A DNA stretch of 64,000 bases from Lishizhenia sp965656535 (GCA_965656535.1 CBFHKX010000004.1:1-64000), one strand, 5' to 3'. Positions 8,723-17,414 are shown, counted from the stretch's first letter. Notes: generated by a model not told the origin, from the sequence alone. Program-made: numbers and translations.

Positions 8723-9711
8723 AATTTCTTTAATATTATCCAAACTACAACCGGCGCACCAATTAATGCTGTGATTGCGTTTATAGGAATTGCAATATGT
8801 GTACTTAGTAATTGGATAGCACAATCACACAGTAAAAGTAAAATGGCTCCTAACAAGGCACTACCGAGAAGTAAATAAAAATGATTAGTAGTTTTGAATA
8901 TAAGTTTACAGATGTTTGGAACTGCTAAACCAATAAATGCTATGGGTCCGCAAAGTGCGGTAACTGTTCCAGTTAAAATAGCGGTTATGCTAATGATTAC
9001 AAACCTAACTTGTTTAATTTTAATGCCCAGAAAATATGCGTTTTGATCACCGAGCACTAAAATGTTTAAAGGTTTAATTAATAACAGGCTAATTATTGCT
9101 GTACCTAAAATGACAAGAGCAAACCAGCCTAATTGTTCAAATTGTACGTTGCTTAAAGATCCGAAACTCCACAGCGTAAAGGCTTTAAGTTGATTCGCAT
9201 CACTGTAAGTTTGAATTATATTAATTAGTGCACCAGAAAAACTACCAAGCATTATTCCTACTAACAATAAAGATACTTTAGAGCGTATATAAATAGAGGT
9301 AAATAAGATAAGAAGTCCAAAGGCGAAGGCGCCAATTAATGCACTACTCACAACGCCTAAGTCGGTTGAAAATACCGAAAAACCACTCATTGTAGCTAAT
9401 GCAACTAACAAACTAGCGCCAGAGTTTAGTCCTAATACATACGGACCCGCCAAAGGATTTTGAAACAAAGTTTGCATCAATAAACCTGAAATAGACAAAG
9501 CAATACCGGCTAAAATTGCAGTAGTTACTTTAGGAATTCTAAAGACTCTAGCAGTAAGGTGTGCATTTTCTTGCGCATTAAAGTCGAAAAGTGCATTCCA
9601 ATAGTCTATCCCCGTTACGTTTACCTGCCCAATAAATAAATTACATGCAGCAATAACAAGCAAAACTATTGTTAAGCCGAGTAGGAGTCTACTATTTTTA
9701 TTTAAAATCAA
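8719..9711 (-). CDS. btuC: FecCD/BtuC-type ABC importer permease, probable B12
   Basis: A 330-residue inner-membrane permease of the FecCD/BtuC family with about ten hydrophobic segments. Family signatures include GLLMQTLFQNPLAGPYVLGL after the second helix and TVTALCGPIAFIGLAVPN near the ATPase-coupling region. It forms the channel for a metal-chelate or cobamide passed from the substrate-binding lipoprotein encoded 2 bases upstream. The stop overlaps the ATPase start. Of the three ABC genes this one is clearest by family; cobalamin rather than heme or siderophore is inferred from the neighbouring riboswitch-controlled genes. Confidence 0.88.
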   Translation of the reverse strand: MILNKNSRLLLGLTIVLLVIAACNLFIGQVNVTGIDYWNALFDFNAQENAHLTARVFRIPKVTTAILAGIALSISGLLMQTLFQNPLAGPYVLGLNSGASLLVALATMSGFSVFSTDLGVVSSALIGAFAFGLLILFTSIYIRSKVSLLLVGIMLGSFSGALINIIQTYSDANQLKAFTLWSFGSLSNVQFEQLGWFALVILGTAIISLLLIKPLNILVLGDQNAYFLGIKIKQVRFVIISITAILTGTVTALCGPIAFIGLAVPNICKLIFKTTNHFYLLLGSALLGAILLLLCDCAIQLLSTHIAIPINAITALIGAPVVVWIILKKF

Positions 9712-9713
9712 CT

Positions 9714-10856
9714 TTAGTTTAATTTGTTGTAAAAATACAATGTTTCATCATCTACTAAATCAGGGTGAAATAAGGTAATAAAATCGGCTAAGATTTTATG
9801 CGGACTAATCGCACTTTGTTCCCAAAAACAGTTTTGATTCTTTACGTATGAGAAGACCTTTTGATTTTTAAATGCTTTTAAATATGCGTATTTGGGATTC
9901 AACTCTTGAATCTCTTTTAAAGAAGCTCCGGGTGCGTTAATCCAATTCTCTGTATCGCCATGGTCGGCCAATAATGCTTCAAATTGCAACTGTAAGCTTC
10001 CAACTCCAGCTTGTTTTTTGTATAAATAATCTAAGTTTGCATCTTTAAATAATTGTGCCATGTAGCTATCTCCTCCGGGTGCGTTCCAAAAATCTCCCCA
10101 AACTGAACCGGCAATTATTTTGGGCTGTTCGCTTGCTTGTTTTGCTAAATCTTTCAGGGTTTCATAACGTAAAACTTCTTGATTAAAATAAGCAGTAGCT
10201 GCAGCTTCTCTATCAAACAAGACACCAAATACTTTTATCCATTCGGCTCTTCCAAGCGGATGCGTTTCTTTCCAATCATAATTTGCAAAAACAGCCATAT
10301 CTGCTTTATACAGTTGTTGTAAAACCGGTGCAGACATATCAAAACCAGCATGCATTAAAAGATTTGGTTTTTGCTGTAAATAAGTCTCAAAATTACCATA
10401 GCCAATATCGCCCACGTTTTTAATATTTAATCTTTTAATTCGATCAGAGCATACATAGTTATCACTACTAATTCCTACCAATAACGAATTCAGATTTAAT
10501 TTATCTAGCATACCCAAATGAGTGCTAGATAGTGCAATTACTCGCTTTATTGGAAGTTGTATAAATGAAAAATTAGTACCCTTTATTAGTGGTTTTTCAT
10601 CTTTGTAGAGGTAGTAAGTCCAATTTATATCGTCAGTTTTTACTTCAATTTTCGTATAGTTTGTAAACTTAATAATCTCAAAATTTTCGGCATAAGCTAG
10701 TTTTACTGTATCGCGTGGATTGAGAACTTTCTGCAAAGTATCTTGCGATGTATTCGGTTCACTTTCGCAACTATAAAAAGCAAAGAGAACAAGCGCTAAA
10801 AGTGTATTTAAGAATAACTTTGTTGAGAGTTGGGTAGCAAAAAACTTACTTTTCAT
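9714..10856 (-). CDS. btuF: ABC importer substrate-binding lipoprotein, probable BtuF
   Basis: A 380-residue lipoprotein of the helical-backbone (class III, BtuF/FhuD-like) substrate-binding family. The N-terminal signal ends in a lipobox with Cys at FAFYSCESEPN. The body contains two lobes (around HLGMLDKLNLNSLLVGI and GSVWGDFWNAPGGDSYMAQLF) joined by a long helix (YFNQEVLRYETLKDLAKQA). It would receive ligand from the outer-membrane receptor and deliver it to the BtuCD-like pair encoded just downstream. It is first in a three-gene minus-strand operon divergent from the riboswitch. No riboswitch is seen on this strand in the short leader, so its regulation may differ from that of the receptor genes. 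Confidence 0.85.
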   Translation of the reverse strand: MKSKFFATQLSTKLFLNTLLALVLFAFYSCESEPNTSQDTLQKVLNPRDTVKLAYAENFEIIKFTNYTKIEVKTDDINWTYYLYKDEKPLIKGTNFSFIQLPIKRVIALSSTHLGMLDKLNLNSLLVGISSDNYVCSDRIKRLNIKNVGDIGYGNFETYLQQKPNLLMHAGFDMSAPVLQQLYKADMAVFANYDWKETHPLGRAEWIKVFGVLFDREAAATAYFNQEVLRYETLKDLAKQASEQPKIIAGSVWGDFWNAPGGDSYMAQLFKDANLDYLYKKQAGVGSLQLQFEALLADHGDTENWINAPGASLKEIQELNPKYAYLKAFKNQKVFSYVKNQNCFWEQSAISPHKILADFITLFHPDLVDDETLYFYNKLN

Positions 10857-10934
10857 ACTACAAAATTGAACAAATTATTGCTTGTAAACAGCATTTTCAA
10901 TTTATAAATAACAAAATGAGTTGTTCAAAATGCA

Positions 10935-10963
10935 TTTGTTTAGGTTTATTTTATCTAATTTTG
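10935..10963 (+). promoter_or_regulatory. Bacteroidota-type promoter of the B12 receptor operon
   Basis: A TTTG at 10935-10938 and TAATTTTG at 10956-10963 match the -33 TTTG and -7 TAnnTTTG elements with 17 bases between them. Transcription would begin around 10970, at the first bases of the cobalamin aptamer, which supports both calls. Confidence 0.65.
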
Positions 10964-10967
10964 TCGT

Positions 10968-11146
10968 GCATTTAGGTTTCAAACTCTAATACAAAGGAGG
11001 GAGAATTAATAAGGAATCTTGTGAAATTCAAGAACTGTGTCTGCAGCTGTAAGCTCTAGTAGATTTATTCAAATACCACTGTCTGAAAAACAAAAAAGAT
11101 GGGAAGGGAATAAATTAAGGAGTAAGTCAGAATACTTGCCAAATGT
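10968..11146 (+). promoter_or_regulatory. Cobalamin riboswitch aptamer
   Basis: The leader carries the conserved core of the cobalamin riboswitch in the right order: AAGGAATC (11011-11018), GTGAAATTC (11021-11029), CTGCAGCTGTAA of the B12 box (11041-11052), CCACTGTCTG (11076-11085), GATGGGAAGGG (11098-11108) and AGTAAGTCAGAATACTTGCC (11121-11140). CATTT (10969-10973) can pair with AAATG (11141-11145) to close helix P1. A suitable loop for the kissing interaction follows at 11190-11204. Binding of adenosylcobalamin or a related cobamide would reduce expression of the DUF4465-btuB-btuG operon. The boundaries are approximate; identity is strong from several independent core boxes. Confidence 0.93.
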
Positions 11147-11159
11147 GTAATGAAGACTT

Positions 11160-11254
11160 CAGATTAAAGTCGGATTTAATAGTACAATTGCGCATTTCTT
11201 GTGCAGCTGTTCTCTTGAATTTATAAAAAGACTATCGTCTTTAATCTGCGGTCA
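11160..11254 (+). promoter_or_regulatory. Riboswitch expression platform with two competing helices
   Basis: CAGATTAAAG (11160-11169) is an exact complement of CTTTAATCTG (11239-11248). The same downstream strand also takes part in a local hairpin, AAAGAC-TATC-GTCTTT (11227-11242). The two helices exclude each other. A third hairpin, GCGCA-TTTCT-TGTGC (11190-11204), lies between them and may supply the L13 kissing loop. A T6 run at 11254-11259 follows the downstream arm, so control by premature termination is plausible. The mechanism is inferred from base pairing only. Confidence 0.6.
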
Positions 11255-11280
11255 TTTTTTAACTTTTTAATTTTTCAGTT

Positions 11281-12261
11281 ATGAAAAAATGTTACATTAT
11301 GATTGCGCTTATGCTTGGAGCAGGAACAATTCAAGCACAAGACACTTTAACGGTTGATTTTGAAAATCCCGTACTTCCAACTTTAGATACGCACTTTGTT
11401 GCTCAATCTGAAATAGACAATTTTTTAATGTTAGATGCTACCTTTGGTTCAACAGCAACTACGAGTCAATGGGGAACTTTTTATAGCGGTTTTACCTATT
11501 CAAATAGAACAGATGTAACCACTGCTGGGTTTACCAATCCGTATAGTGCATTTGCCGGAGAAGGAGCAGATGGATCTGATCAGTTTGCTATTTTTTTCAG
11601 CTCTAATGATACGCTTTCGTTTACAGGACCAACAGTACTTGTTGACGCACAATTCACGAATAATACCTATGCCGGTATTTCTATGCGTGATGGAGATAGT
11701 TTTGCGAAGCAATTTGGTTCTACAACAAATGCTGCTGGAGATGATGACGGAACAAATGGCGAAGATTTCTTATTTGTTCGCTTTACAGGTTGGGATGTTG
11801 ACGGTAATATTACTGATTCGGTTGATATTTACTTGGCAGATTTTCGTTTCTCTGATAATACGCAAGATTATATTTTAGAAGATTGGACAACGTTCGATTT
11901 ATCGGCACTAGGAATTATAACCAAAGTAACTTTTAGTTTCGGTTCTTCTGATGTTGGTCAGTTTGGAATTAACACACCAACTTACTTTGCAATGGATAAT
12001 ATGCGTTACTATAACTATTACGCAGGTTTAGAGAATGAGCAAGTAGAAGTAAGTGTTTATCCAAATCCAGCAACAACTCAGTTTACAATTCGCGGAGCAG
12101 AAGGAAATGCAAAAATCTTTAGTACCTCTGGTAAATTGGTATATGCTAGTAAAATTAGTTCAAATCAAAAGATAGATGTTTCTTCTTTTGAAATAGGAAT
12201 TTATTATTTAACTGTAGAAACTAAAAACGGTTCTGCAACACAGAAGTTAATCGTACAATAA
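11281..12261 (+). CDS. DUF4465 protein (BtuH-like) with T9SS sorting domain, probable surface B12-binding protein
   Basis: A 326-residue exported protein and the first gene behind the cobalamin riboswitch. It has a signal peptide (MKKCYIMIALMLGAGTIQA), a DUF4465 domain over roughly residues 25-245 (segments FLFVRFTGWDVDG, SVDIYLADFRF, ITKVTFSFGSSDVG, TPTYFAMDNM) and a T9SS type A sorting domain from about residue 250 (VSVYPNPATTQFTI to the end). As I recall, DUF4465 proteins in Bacteroides B12 loci are surface lipoproteins of the BtuH class that bind cobalamin. Here the lipid anchor is replaced by T9SS export. B12 binding is inferred from domain and context. A terminator hairpin lies directly after the stop. 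Confidence 0.82.
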   Translation: MKKCYIMIALMLGAGTIQAQDTLTVDFENPVLPTLDTHFVAQSEIDNFLMLDATFGSTATTSQWGTFYSGFTYSNRTDVTTAGFTNPYSAFAGEGADGSDQFAIFFSSNDTLSFTGPTVLVDAQFTNNTYAGISMRDGDSFAKQFGSTTNAAGDDDGTNGEDFLFVRFTGWDVDGNITDSVDIYLADFRFSDNTQDYILEDWTTFDLSALGIITKVTFSFGSSDVGQFGINTPTYFAMDNMRYYNYYAGLENEQVEVSVYPNPATTQFTIRGAEGNAKIFSTSGKLVYASKISSNQKIDVSSFEIGIYYLTVETKNGSATQKLIVQ

Positions 12262-12268
12262 TATAATT

Positions 12269-12304
12269 TGAGAACTTGAATACGCGGTTCAAGTTCTCAT
12301 TTTT
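12269..12304 (+). terminator. Intercistronic rho-independent terminator
   Basis: TGAGAACTTGAA (12269-12280) and TTCAAGTTCTCA (12288-12299) form a perfect 12-bp stem with a 7-base loop, followed by five T. It lies between the DUF4465 gene and btuB, and btuB starts 2 bases after the T tract. It probably sets unequal expression: much of the first gene, less of the transporter genes. Confidence 0.85.
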
Positions 12305-12306
12305 AA

Positions 12307-14331
12307 ATGAGACTCATAACGTTAATATCTATTTTTTTATCGGTTCATGGTTGGACCCAAGGAGATACTACGTCTCAAAAAACACTGCCTGTTCAGTTTT
12401 ATAAATCCATTGAAATTATACAACCGCCCAGAGCAGTATTAATTACTAATCTGCCTATACATTATTTTGGGCCAGAAGAAATTGAAAAGCTACAACCTTT
12501 AGATGTTGGCGACCTATTACAACGTTCACCAGGCGTAACTTTGAAGAATTATGGAGATATTGGCGGACTAAAATCAGTTTCTTTTAATGGTTTAGATGGT
12601 CAGCATAACGTATTAATCTTAAATGGAGCCAAGGTTTCTAACCCACAATCGGGTTTAGTAGATTACAGTAAGCTGAGAATAGAAAATTTAACTTCTTTGT
12701 ATCTTACAACTGAAACAGACTATGCTATGGGTTCTACGGTAGATGCTGTTTTAGCAGGTAATGCAGTTATTGCGCAAACGTTTGAAAGTACTTATGCAAG
12801 AGATAAATTTGCGCTGCGCGCTTCTGGTTTATATGGTTCTTTTAATCTTGTAGATTTGTATTTAGCCACAAAACTTAGAATCAAAGAAAAAGGTTACATT
12901 GCAGTAAGTGCATCTAGAAGAGACTACGACGGAGATTTTGATTTTGATTTAAATACCCAAAACGTTACACTTTCGGGTACAAGAAGAAACAATTATTACG
13001 GTCAAGATCAAATTAATTTAGGAGCAGGCTATGATTGGGAAACAAAAAAAGGAAAAAACATGGCTTTTCAGCTTACTTCCTTTTACACGTCAATCTATAA
13101 TCAATTACCCGGTGCAGTTATCGCTTACACAGCCAATAACGATGAAAATTTATCTACTAATCAGTTCAATATAAATACAAATTTTAGAATTAGAAATAGA
13201 GTAAAATCAAATCATTATCTCACACAAAAGATATATGCTAACTACACGTATGACAGTATTACCTATATAGATCCAACTTATTTTAGTAATCCAAGTTTTA
13301 TAGAACATTCCTATCAAAACGATACGTATACGTTGGGCTATTTATACAGTTTAAATCAATTTAATCGAGGTCTTTTTCAATTTGGTATAGAAGAAGAAGT
13401 AAATCGATTACAATCTAATCGAATTTCATTAGAAGAGCCTGTTCGTTTTAATTCAAAGGCATTTGTTTCATATAACAGAAGTTTTAAAGATTTTTATATC
13501 ATAAGTCGGCTAGGATTTATAAATGTAATTGAGCAAAATCAAAGCAATAAAGAATGGCTCACACCCCAAAATGCTTTATTACCAAGTGTTAGATTGAATT
13601 GGAATAAATATAAGAAAGTTAAGCCCTTTTTGAGCTTCAAATCTAGTTTTAGAATGCCTAACTTTAACGAGTTATATTACTCTCAAATTGGCAATATTAA
13701 TTTAGAAGCAGAAAGAGCGCATCAAATTAAGATAGGCGCAAACGGAGTAGGTGAAAAAGAGCTGAATTATATAAAAAGGATGCATTTCGATGCTGTGGTT
13801 TTTGCATCTCATATTAAAAACAAAATACAAACTATACCAACAGTAAATAGTTTTATTTGGAGCGCCCAAAATGTTGGAAATGTTCTTAGCTACGGAACTA
13901 CATTAACCGCAAAATATACCTATCCGTTTAGAGACAATTTAAAGATTAATACCCAAGCCAGTGCAACTTTACAGAATACCATTAACAGAAATGGTAAAGA
14001 AGATTTAAATTTTAATCAAACACTGGCTTATTCGCCAAATGTGTTAGGAAATGCAACTGTTTCTTTAGATAGTTATGGTATTAAAACAACTTTGGAAGCG
14101 CTTTACACAGGAGAGAGATATAGCTTAAACCAAAATATAGATCAAAATTTAGTAGATGCTTATTGGCTGTTTAATGCAACGGTAACTAGAAAGTTTAATA
14201 TCGCAAATAAACATGCCGTTCAACTCTTTTTGAGTGTTAAAAATTTGGCAAATACAAACAATCATTTTGTGCGATACTTCGTATTACCCGGTAGAAATTT
14301 TCAAATAAAAGTAGTGTATGCGTTTAATTAG
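12307..14331 (+). CDS. btuB: TonB-dependent outer-membrane receptor, BtuB-like
   Basis: A 674-residue TonB-dependent receptor with a signal peptide (MRLITLISIFLSVHGWTQG), a plug domain (about 50-160, with LQRSPGVTLKNYGDIGGLKS and GLDGQHNVLILNGAKVSN) and a C-terminal 22-strand-type barrel ending ARNFQIKV-type sequence (PGRNFQIKVVYAFN). It lacks the N-terminal carboxypeptidase-like domain of SusC-type receptors and is close in size to BtuB. Position behind the cobalamin riboswitch and before a BtuG-like gene points to cobamide uptake powered by TonB. It overlaps the next gene by 14 bases, so the two are translated together. Confidence 0.88.
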   Translation: MRLITLISIFLSVHGWTQGDTTSQKTLPVQFYKSIEIIQPPRAVLITNLPIHYFGPEEIEKLQPLDVGDLLQRSPGVTLKNYGDIGGLKSVSFNGLDGQHNVLILNGAKVSNPQSGLVDYSKLRIENLTSLYLTTETDYAMGSTVDAVLAGNAVIAQTFESTYARDKFALRASGLYGSFNLVDLYLATKLRIKEKGYIAVSASRRDYDGDFDFDLNTQNVTLSGTRRNNYYGQDQINLGAGYDWETKKGKNMAFQLTSFYTSIYNQLPGAVIAYTANNDENLSTNQFNINTNFRIRNRVKSNHYLTQKIYANYTYDSITYIDPTYFSNPSFIEHSYQNDTYTLGYLYSLNQFNRGLFQFGIEEEVNRLQSNRISLEEPVRFNSKAFVSYNRSFKDFYIISRLGFINVIEQNQSNKEWLTPQNALLPSVRLNWNKYKKVKPFLSFKSSFRMPNFNELYYSQIGNINLEAERAHQIKIGANGVGEKELNYIKRMHFDAVVFASHIKNKIQTIPTVNSFIWSAQNVGNVLSYGTTLTAKYTYPFRDNLKINTQASATLQNTINRNGKEDLNFNQTLAYSPNVLGNATVSLDSYGIKTTLEALYTGERYSLNQNIDQNLVDAYWLFNATVTRKFNIANKHAVQLFLSVKNLANTNNHFVRYFVLPGRNFQIKVVYAFN

Positions 14332-15376
14332 CAGTTTACTTATAGCATTTTTAGTAATGGGCTTGATGGGCTGTAAAAAAGAAGATTGCAACCCTCCAGA
14401 AAATACCTCTAATGCTTTAGAAAATGGTTTTTTGGTTTTAAATGAAGGACTTTTCCAGCAGAATAATGCCAGTTTAACCTTTGTTCGAGAAGATAATCAA
14501 ACGATAGAAAATCAACTGTTTTTAAATGAAAATGGTCGACTGTTAGGTGATACCGGTAACGATATGGAAATCTATCAAAACAACATTTACATAGTTGTTA
14601 ACGCAAGTAATACAATAGAGGTCGTAAATAAAGAAACGCTAGAATCTGTAGCGCAAATTAGCATGCAGTATCAAGGCAATTCAATTTCGCCTAGAGCTAT
14701 AGATTTTTACAATAATAGCGCTTTTGTTTGTGGGTTTGATGGTTATGTATATGAAATAAATTTAAGTTCAAATCAGATTACTTCGCGCTTTCAGGTAGGT
14801 AATAACCCAGAAGATGTTTTAGTAGTAAACGATAAGCTATTTATTAGCAATTCTGGAGGATTAAATGCACCAAATTATGATTCTACCGTTTTTATTTATG
14901 ACATTTTAACATCACAAATTACAGCGAAAAATGTAGGAGCAAATCCAGGAAAGTTAATTGCGGATGCTACAGGAGATGTTTATGTGGTAAAGAGAGGGAA
15001 TTATAGTTCAGATCCTTCTTCACTTGTGCGTTTAGATGTTCAAAATAACTATGAACCAACAGCTTTAAATATTCCGTGTACTTCTATTTTTCTGGATAAT
15101 GATGTTCTTTACCTTGGTTTCTATGATTTTTCTGCAAGTACTTCTAACATTTCAACCTTTGATGTGAATACAGAATCTATATTGAATGCTAATTTCATAT
15201 CAAGTACTGATATTTTAACACTCTATGGAGTTGCAGTGAAGAATAACGTGGTTTATTGCATGGACGCTAGAGGGTTCACAAATACCGGCGTGATTAGAAA
15301 ATTTAACGCTAACGGAAACAACATTGGCGCCTACGAAGTAGGTTTAAACCCAAACAAAATTTTATTCTATGAGTAA
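14318..15376 (+). CDS. BtuG-like surface lipoprotein with YncE-type beta-propeller (DUF5074)
   Basis: A 352-residue lipoprotein; the signal peptide ends in a lipobox at LMGCKKEDC. The rest is repeats of a beta-propeller type, for example FYNNSAFVCGFDGYVYEINL, RFQVGNNPEDVLVVNDKLFI and NNVVYCMDARG, resembling YncE/DUF5074 proteins. In Bacteroides, BtuG is a surface propeller that binds B12 tightly and caps BtuB. The gene overlaps btuB by 14 bases upstream and the next gene by 8 bases downstream (ATGAGTAA), a tight unit. Function is inferred from fold, anchoring and neighbours; ligand affinity cannot be read from sequence. Confidence 0.82.
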   Translation: MRLISSLLIAFLVMGLMGCKKEDCNPPENTSNALENGFLVLNEGLFQQNNASLTFVREDNQTIENQLFLNENGRLLGDTGNDMEIYQNNIYIVVNASNTIEVVNKETLESVAQISMQYQGNSISPRAIDFYNNSAFVCGFDGYVYEINLSSNQITSRFQVGNNPEDVLVVNDKLFISNSGGLNAPNYDSTVFIYDILTSQITAKNVGANPGKLIADATGDVYVVKRGNYSSDPSSLVRLDVQNNYEPTALNIPCTSIFLDNDVLYLGFYDFSASTSNISTFDVNTESILNANFISSTDILTLYGVAVKNNVVYCMDARGFTNTGVIRKFNANGNNIGAYEVGLNPNKILFYE

Positions 15377-16343
15377 GCAATTCATTCTTTCTGTTTTCTT
15401 GCTATTGGCTGAACAAGTTAATGGACAAAATTATCCTGGTCCTGTTGGTGCCTTAAATTCAGATGCAATAGAAAACACAAGTGTACTTTTCACGGGTTGG
15501 GCAACTGGTGTAGAGGTAAAACGCGGATATTTAGATATTGAAGATACTACTTTCGAAATATTGGGAACAAATAAAGCCATTCATGGAGTTCCTAATAATG
15601 CCCTTGGTTTTGCTTCTGGCTTGGTTGGAGATGTAGTTTCTTTGGGAGATGGAGGAGAAGCAATTTTAACGTTTGATTGGCCAATTTCTGATGGAAATGG
15701 TCCTGATTTTGCCGTTTTTGAAAACTCTTTTAGCGATGAATTCCTTGAGTTGGCTTTTGTAGAAGTAAGTACAGATGGTGAAAAGTTTGTTCGTTTTCCT
15801 GCTCATTCAGAAACACAAACGCTAACACAAATAAATGGATTTGGAAATTTAGAAGCTTCACAGTTGTATAATTTAGCCGGAAAATACCGAGGTGGATATG
15901 GTACTCCGTTTGACTTATCTGAACTACAAGATAGTATTGGAATTGATCTTCAAGAAATACGCTACGTTAAAATTATTGATGCTGTTGGCTCAATTGGAGA
16001 CAGTGCAAGATATGACGCTCAAAACAATAAAATTAACGATCCATACCCAACACCATATGAATCGGGTGGATTTGATTTAGATGGTGTAGGCGTCATTTAT
16101 CAAACGGTTGGTATTTCTGAAGAAAATAAGTCAGAACTATATTTTTATCCGAATCCGGCTCGAAACTATCTTCATTTTAATAATGTAGTTGAACATGTAG
16201 CCATTTATAATACGCAGGGTAAATTAGTGTATTCTACTGCAGAAGTAGAGAGTATTCTCTTAAATCTACCAAAGGGAATGTACCTTGTTTTGTTTGGGTA
16301 CTCGGATAGTGAAATAAAACGAGAACGATTGATTATCGAGTAG
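15369..16343 (+). CDS. T9SS-exported protein of B12 loci, probable cell-surface cobamide-uptake accessory
   Basis: A 324-residue secreted protein: signal peptide (MSKQFILSVFLLLAEQVNG), a conserved domain of about 230 residues, and a T9SS type A tail (YFYPNPARNYLHF to the end). The central domain carries segments I know from cell-surface proteins next to BtuB in many genomes: GDVVSLGDGGEAILTFDWPI, GPDFAVFENSF, LAGKYRGGYGTPFDLS and PYPTPYESGGFDLDGVGVI. No biochemical role is known to me. It overlaps the btuG-like gene by 8 bases, so it belongs to the same riboswitch-controlled operon. The next gene starts 105 bases later with no terminator between. Confidence 0.78.
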   Translation: MSKQFILSVFLLLAEQVNGQNYPGPVGALNSDAIENTSVLFTGWATGVEVKRGYLDIEDTTFEILGTNKAIHGVPNNALGFASGLVGDVVSLGDGGEAILTFDWPISDGNGPDFAVFENSFSDEFLELAFVEVSTDGEKFVRFPAHSETQTLTQINGFGNLEASQLYNLAGKYRGGYGTPFDLSELQDSIGIDLQEIRYVKIIDAVGSIGDSARYDAQNNKINDPYPTPYESGGFDLDGVGVIYQTVGISEENKSELYFYPNPARNYLHFNNVVEHVAIYNTQGKLVYSTAEVESILLNLPKGMYLVLFGYSDSEIKRERLIIE

Positions 16344-16448
16344 CCACAAGGTTAGTTTCTAGAGTAGATCCTTTTAAAGATATTCTTATTCAAAGCAACT
16401 AATGTTAAAAAAAATGCGTTTAGGTATTATAACCATTTTAATAAACGT

Positions 16449-17414
16449 ATGAATTTTAGAAATCTAACACTTTATCTAATCGCTTCAACTTTAGTTTTAA
16501 GCGCATGTAAAAAAGACGAGCCAACAGAACTTGAACCAGGAATTGTTGTTCCTTCAAATGAAATGGCAAGTGGAGAGCAGTTAAGAAACTTTTTTGATGA
16601 AAATCAAGAAAATGCAATCCAAAGTTTTGTAGTAGATGCAGCTAGTCCTGCACTTATACAAGGAAACCTCGGAACTTCTATACAATTTAACGCTAACAGC
16701 TTTGAAGATGCAGCTGGAAATTCTATTACAGGAAATGTAACAATAGAGCTAACAGAAATCCTTGGAATTAAGGATATGATTTTTCAAAACAGACAAACAG
16801 TTGGAAATAACAATGGAAATTTGTTTCCGTTGGTTTCTGGAGGACAATTTAATATAACAGCATCGCAAAATGGTACTGAAGTATTTCTTAAGCCATGGAA
16901 TAACTATTATGTAGAGGTTGAGGCTCCAAATGGAGTAGATCCTAATATGGGAGTCTTTTATCAAGACTCACCATCGGCGGATACAATGACATGGGTACAA
17001 GCAGATTCTGCGTTAGTTTGGGGAAATAACCAAAACGGATATTCTGCCTATTTTGATTCATTAAACTGGGTTAATTTAGATTATTTTATGAATCCAGGAA
17101 CTGCTCAAACAGGAGTTAATGTTACTGTTCCAACAGGCTTTGATAATACTAATTGTTCTGTTTTTGTTTCTTTTAATGGGTTAAATAGTGTGTCTAGCAT
17201 CTATGATTATTCTAACGGAATGTTCAATACAGGTCCATTTTATACCATGCCAGTAGGTTTAGATGTGCATTTTATTGTTATTGCATTTATAAACAATGTA
17301 CCACACGCAGCAATTGTTCCTGCAACGATTACTAATAATCATTCTCAAGTTATACCTGCGTTAACTGCTACAACTCAAGCGCAATTAGCTACGGATATTC
17401 AAAACTTACCATAA
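16449..17414 (+). CDS. Lipoprotein of unknown function
   Basis: A 321-residue lipoprotein with signal peptide MNFRNLTLYLIASTLVLSAC and the typical Bacteroidota KKDE after the lipid-bearing Cys. The mature part is beta-rich and acidic, with a segment NLGTSIQFNANSFEDAAGNS that resembles a beta-sandwich domain often found at the N-terminus of T9SS surface proteins. I do not recognise the family. It lies 105 bases after the B12 operon and ends before a strong terminator, so it may be the last gene of that transcript or an independent one. Confidence 0.7.
   Translation: MNFRNLTLYLIASTLVLSACKKDEPTELEPGIVVPSNEMASGEQLRNFFDENQENAIQSFVVDAASPALIQGNLGTSIQFNANSFEDAAGNSITGNVTIELTEILGIKDMIFQNRQTVGNNNGNLFPLVSGGQFNITASQNGTEVFLKPWNNYYVEVEAPNGVDPNMGVFYQDSPSADTMTWVQADSALVWGNNQNGYSAYFDSLNWVNLDYFMNPGTAQTGVNVTVPTGFDNTNCSVFVSFNGLNSVSSIYDYSNGMFNTGPFYTMPVGLDVHFIVIAFINNVPHAAIVPATITNNHSQVIPALTATTQAQLATDIQNLP

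Noticed and set aside
8722..8824. N-terminal extension of the ABC ATPase
   Set aside because: It lies inside the permease gene, has no ATPase family match, and the TTGA overlap offers a better start.
11546..11878. 110-codon frame within the DUF4465 gene
   Set aside because: It overlaps a signal-peptide and domain-supported gene in another frame and has no own features.
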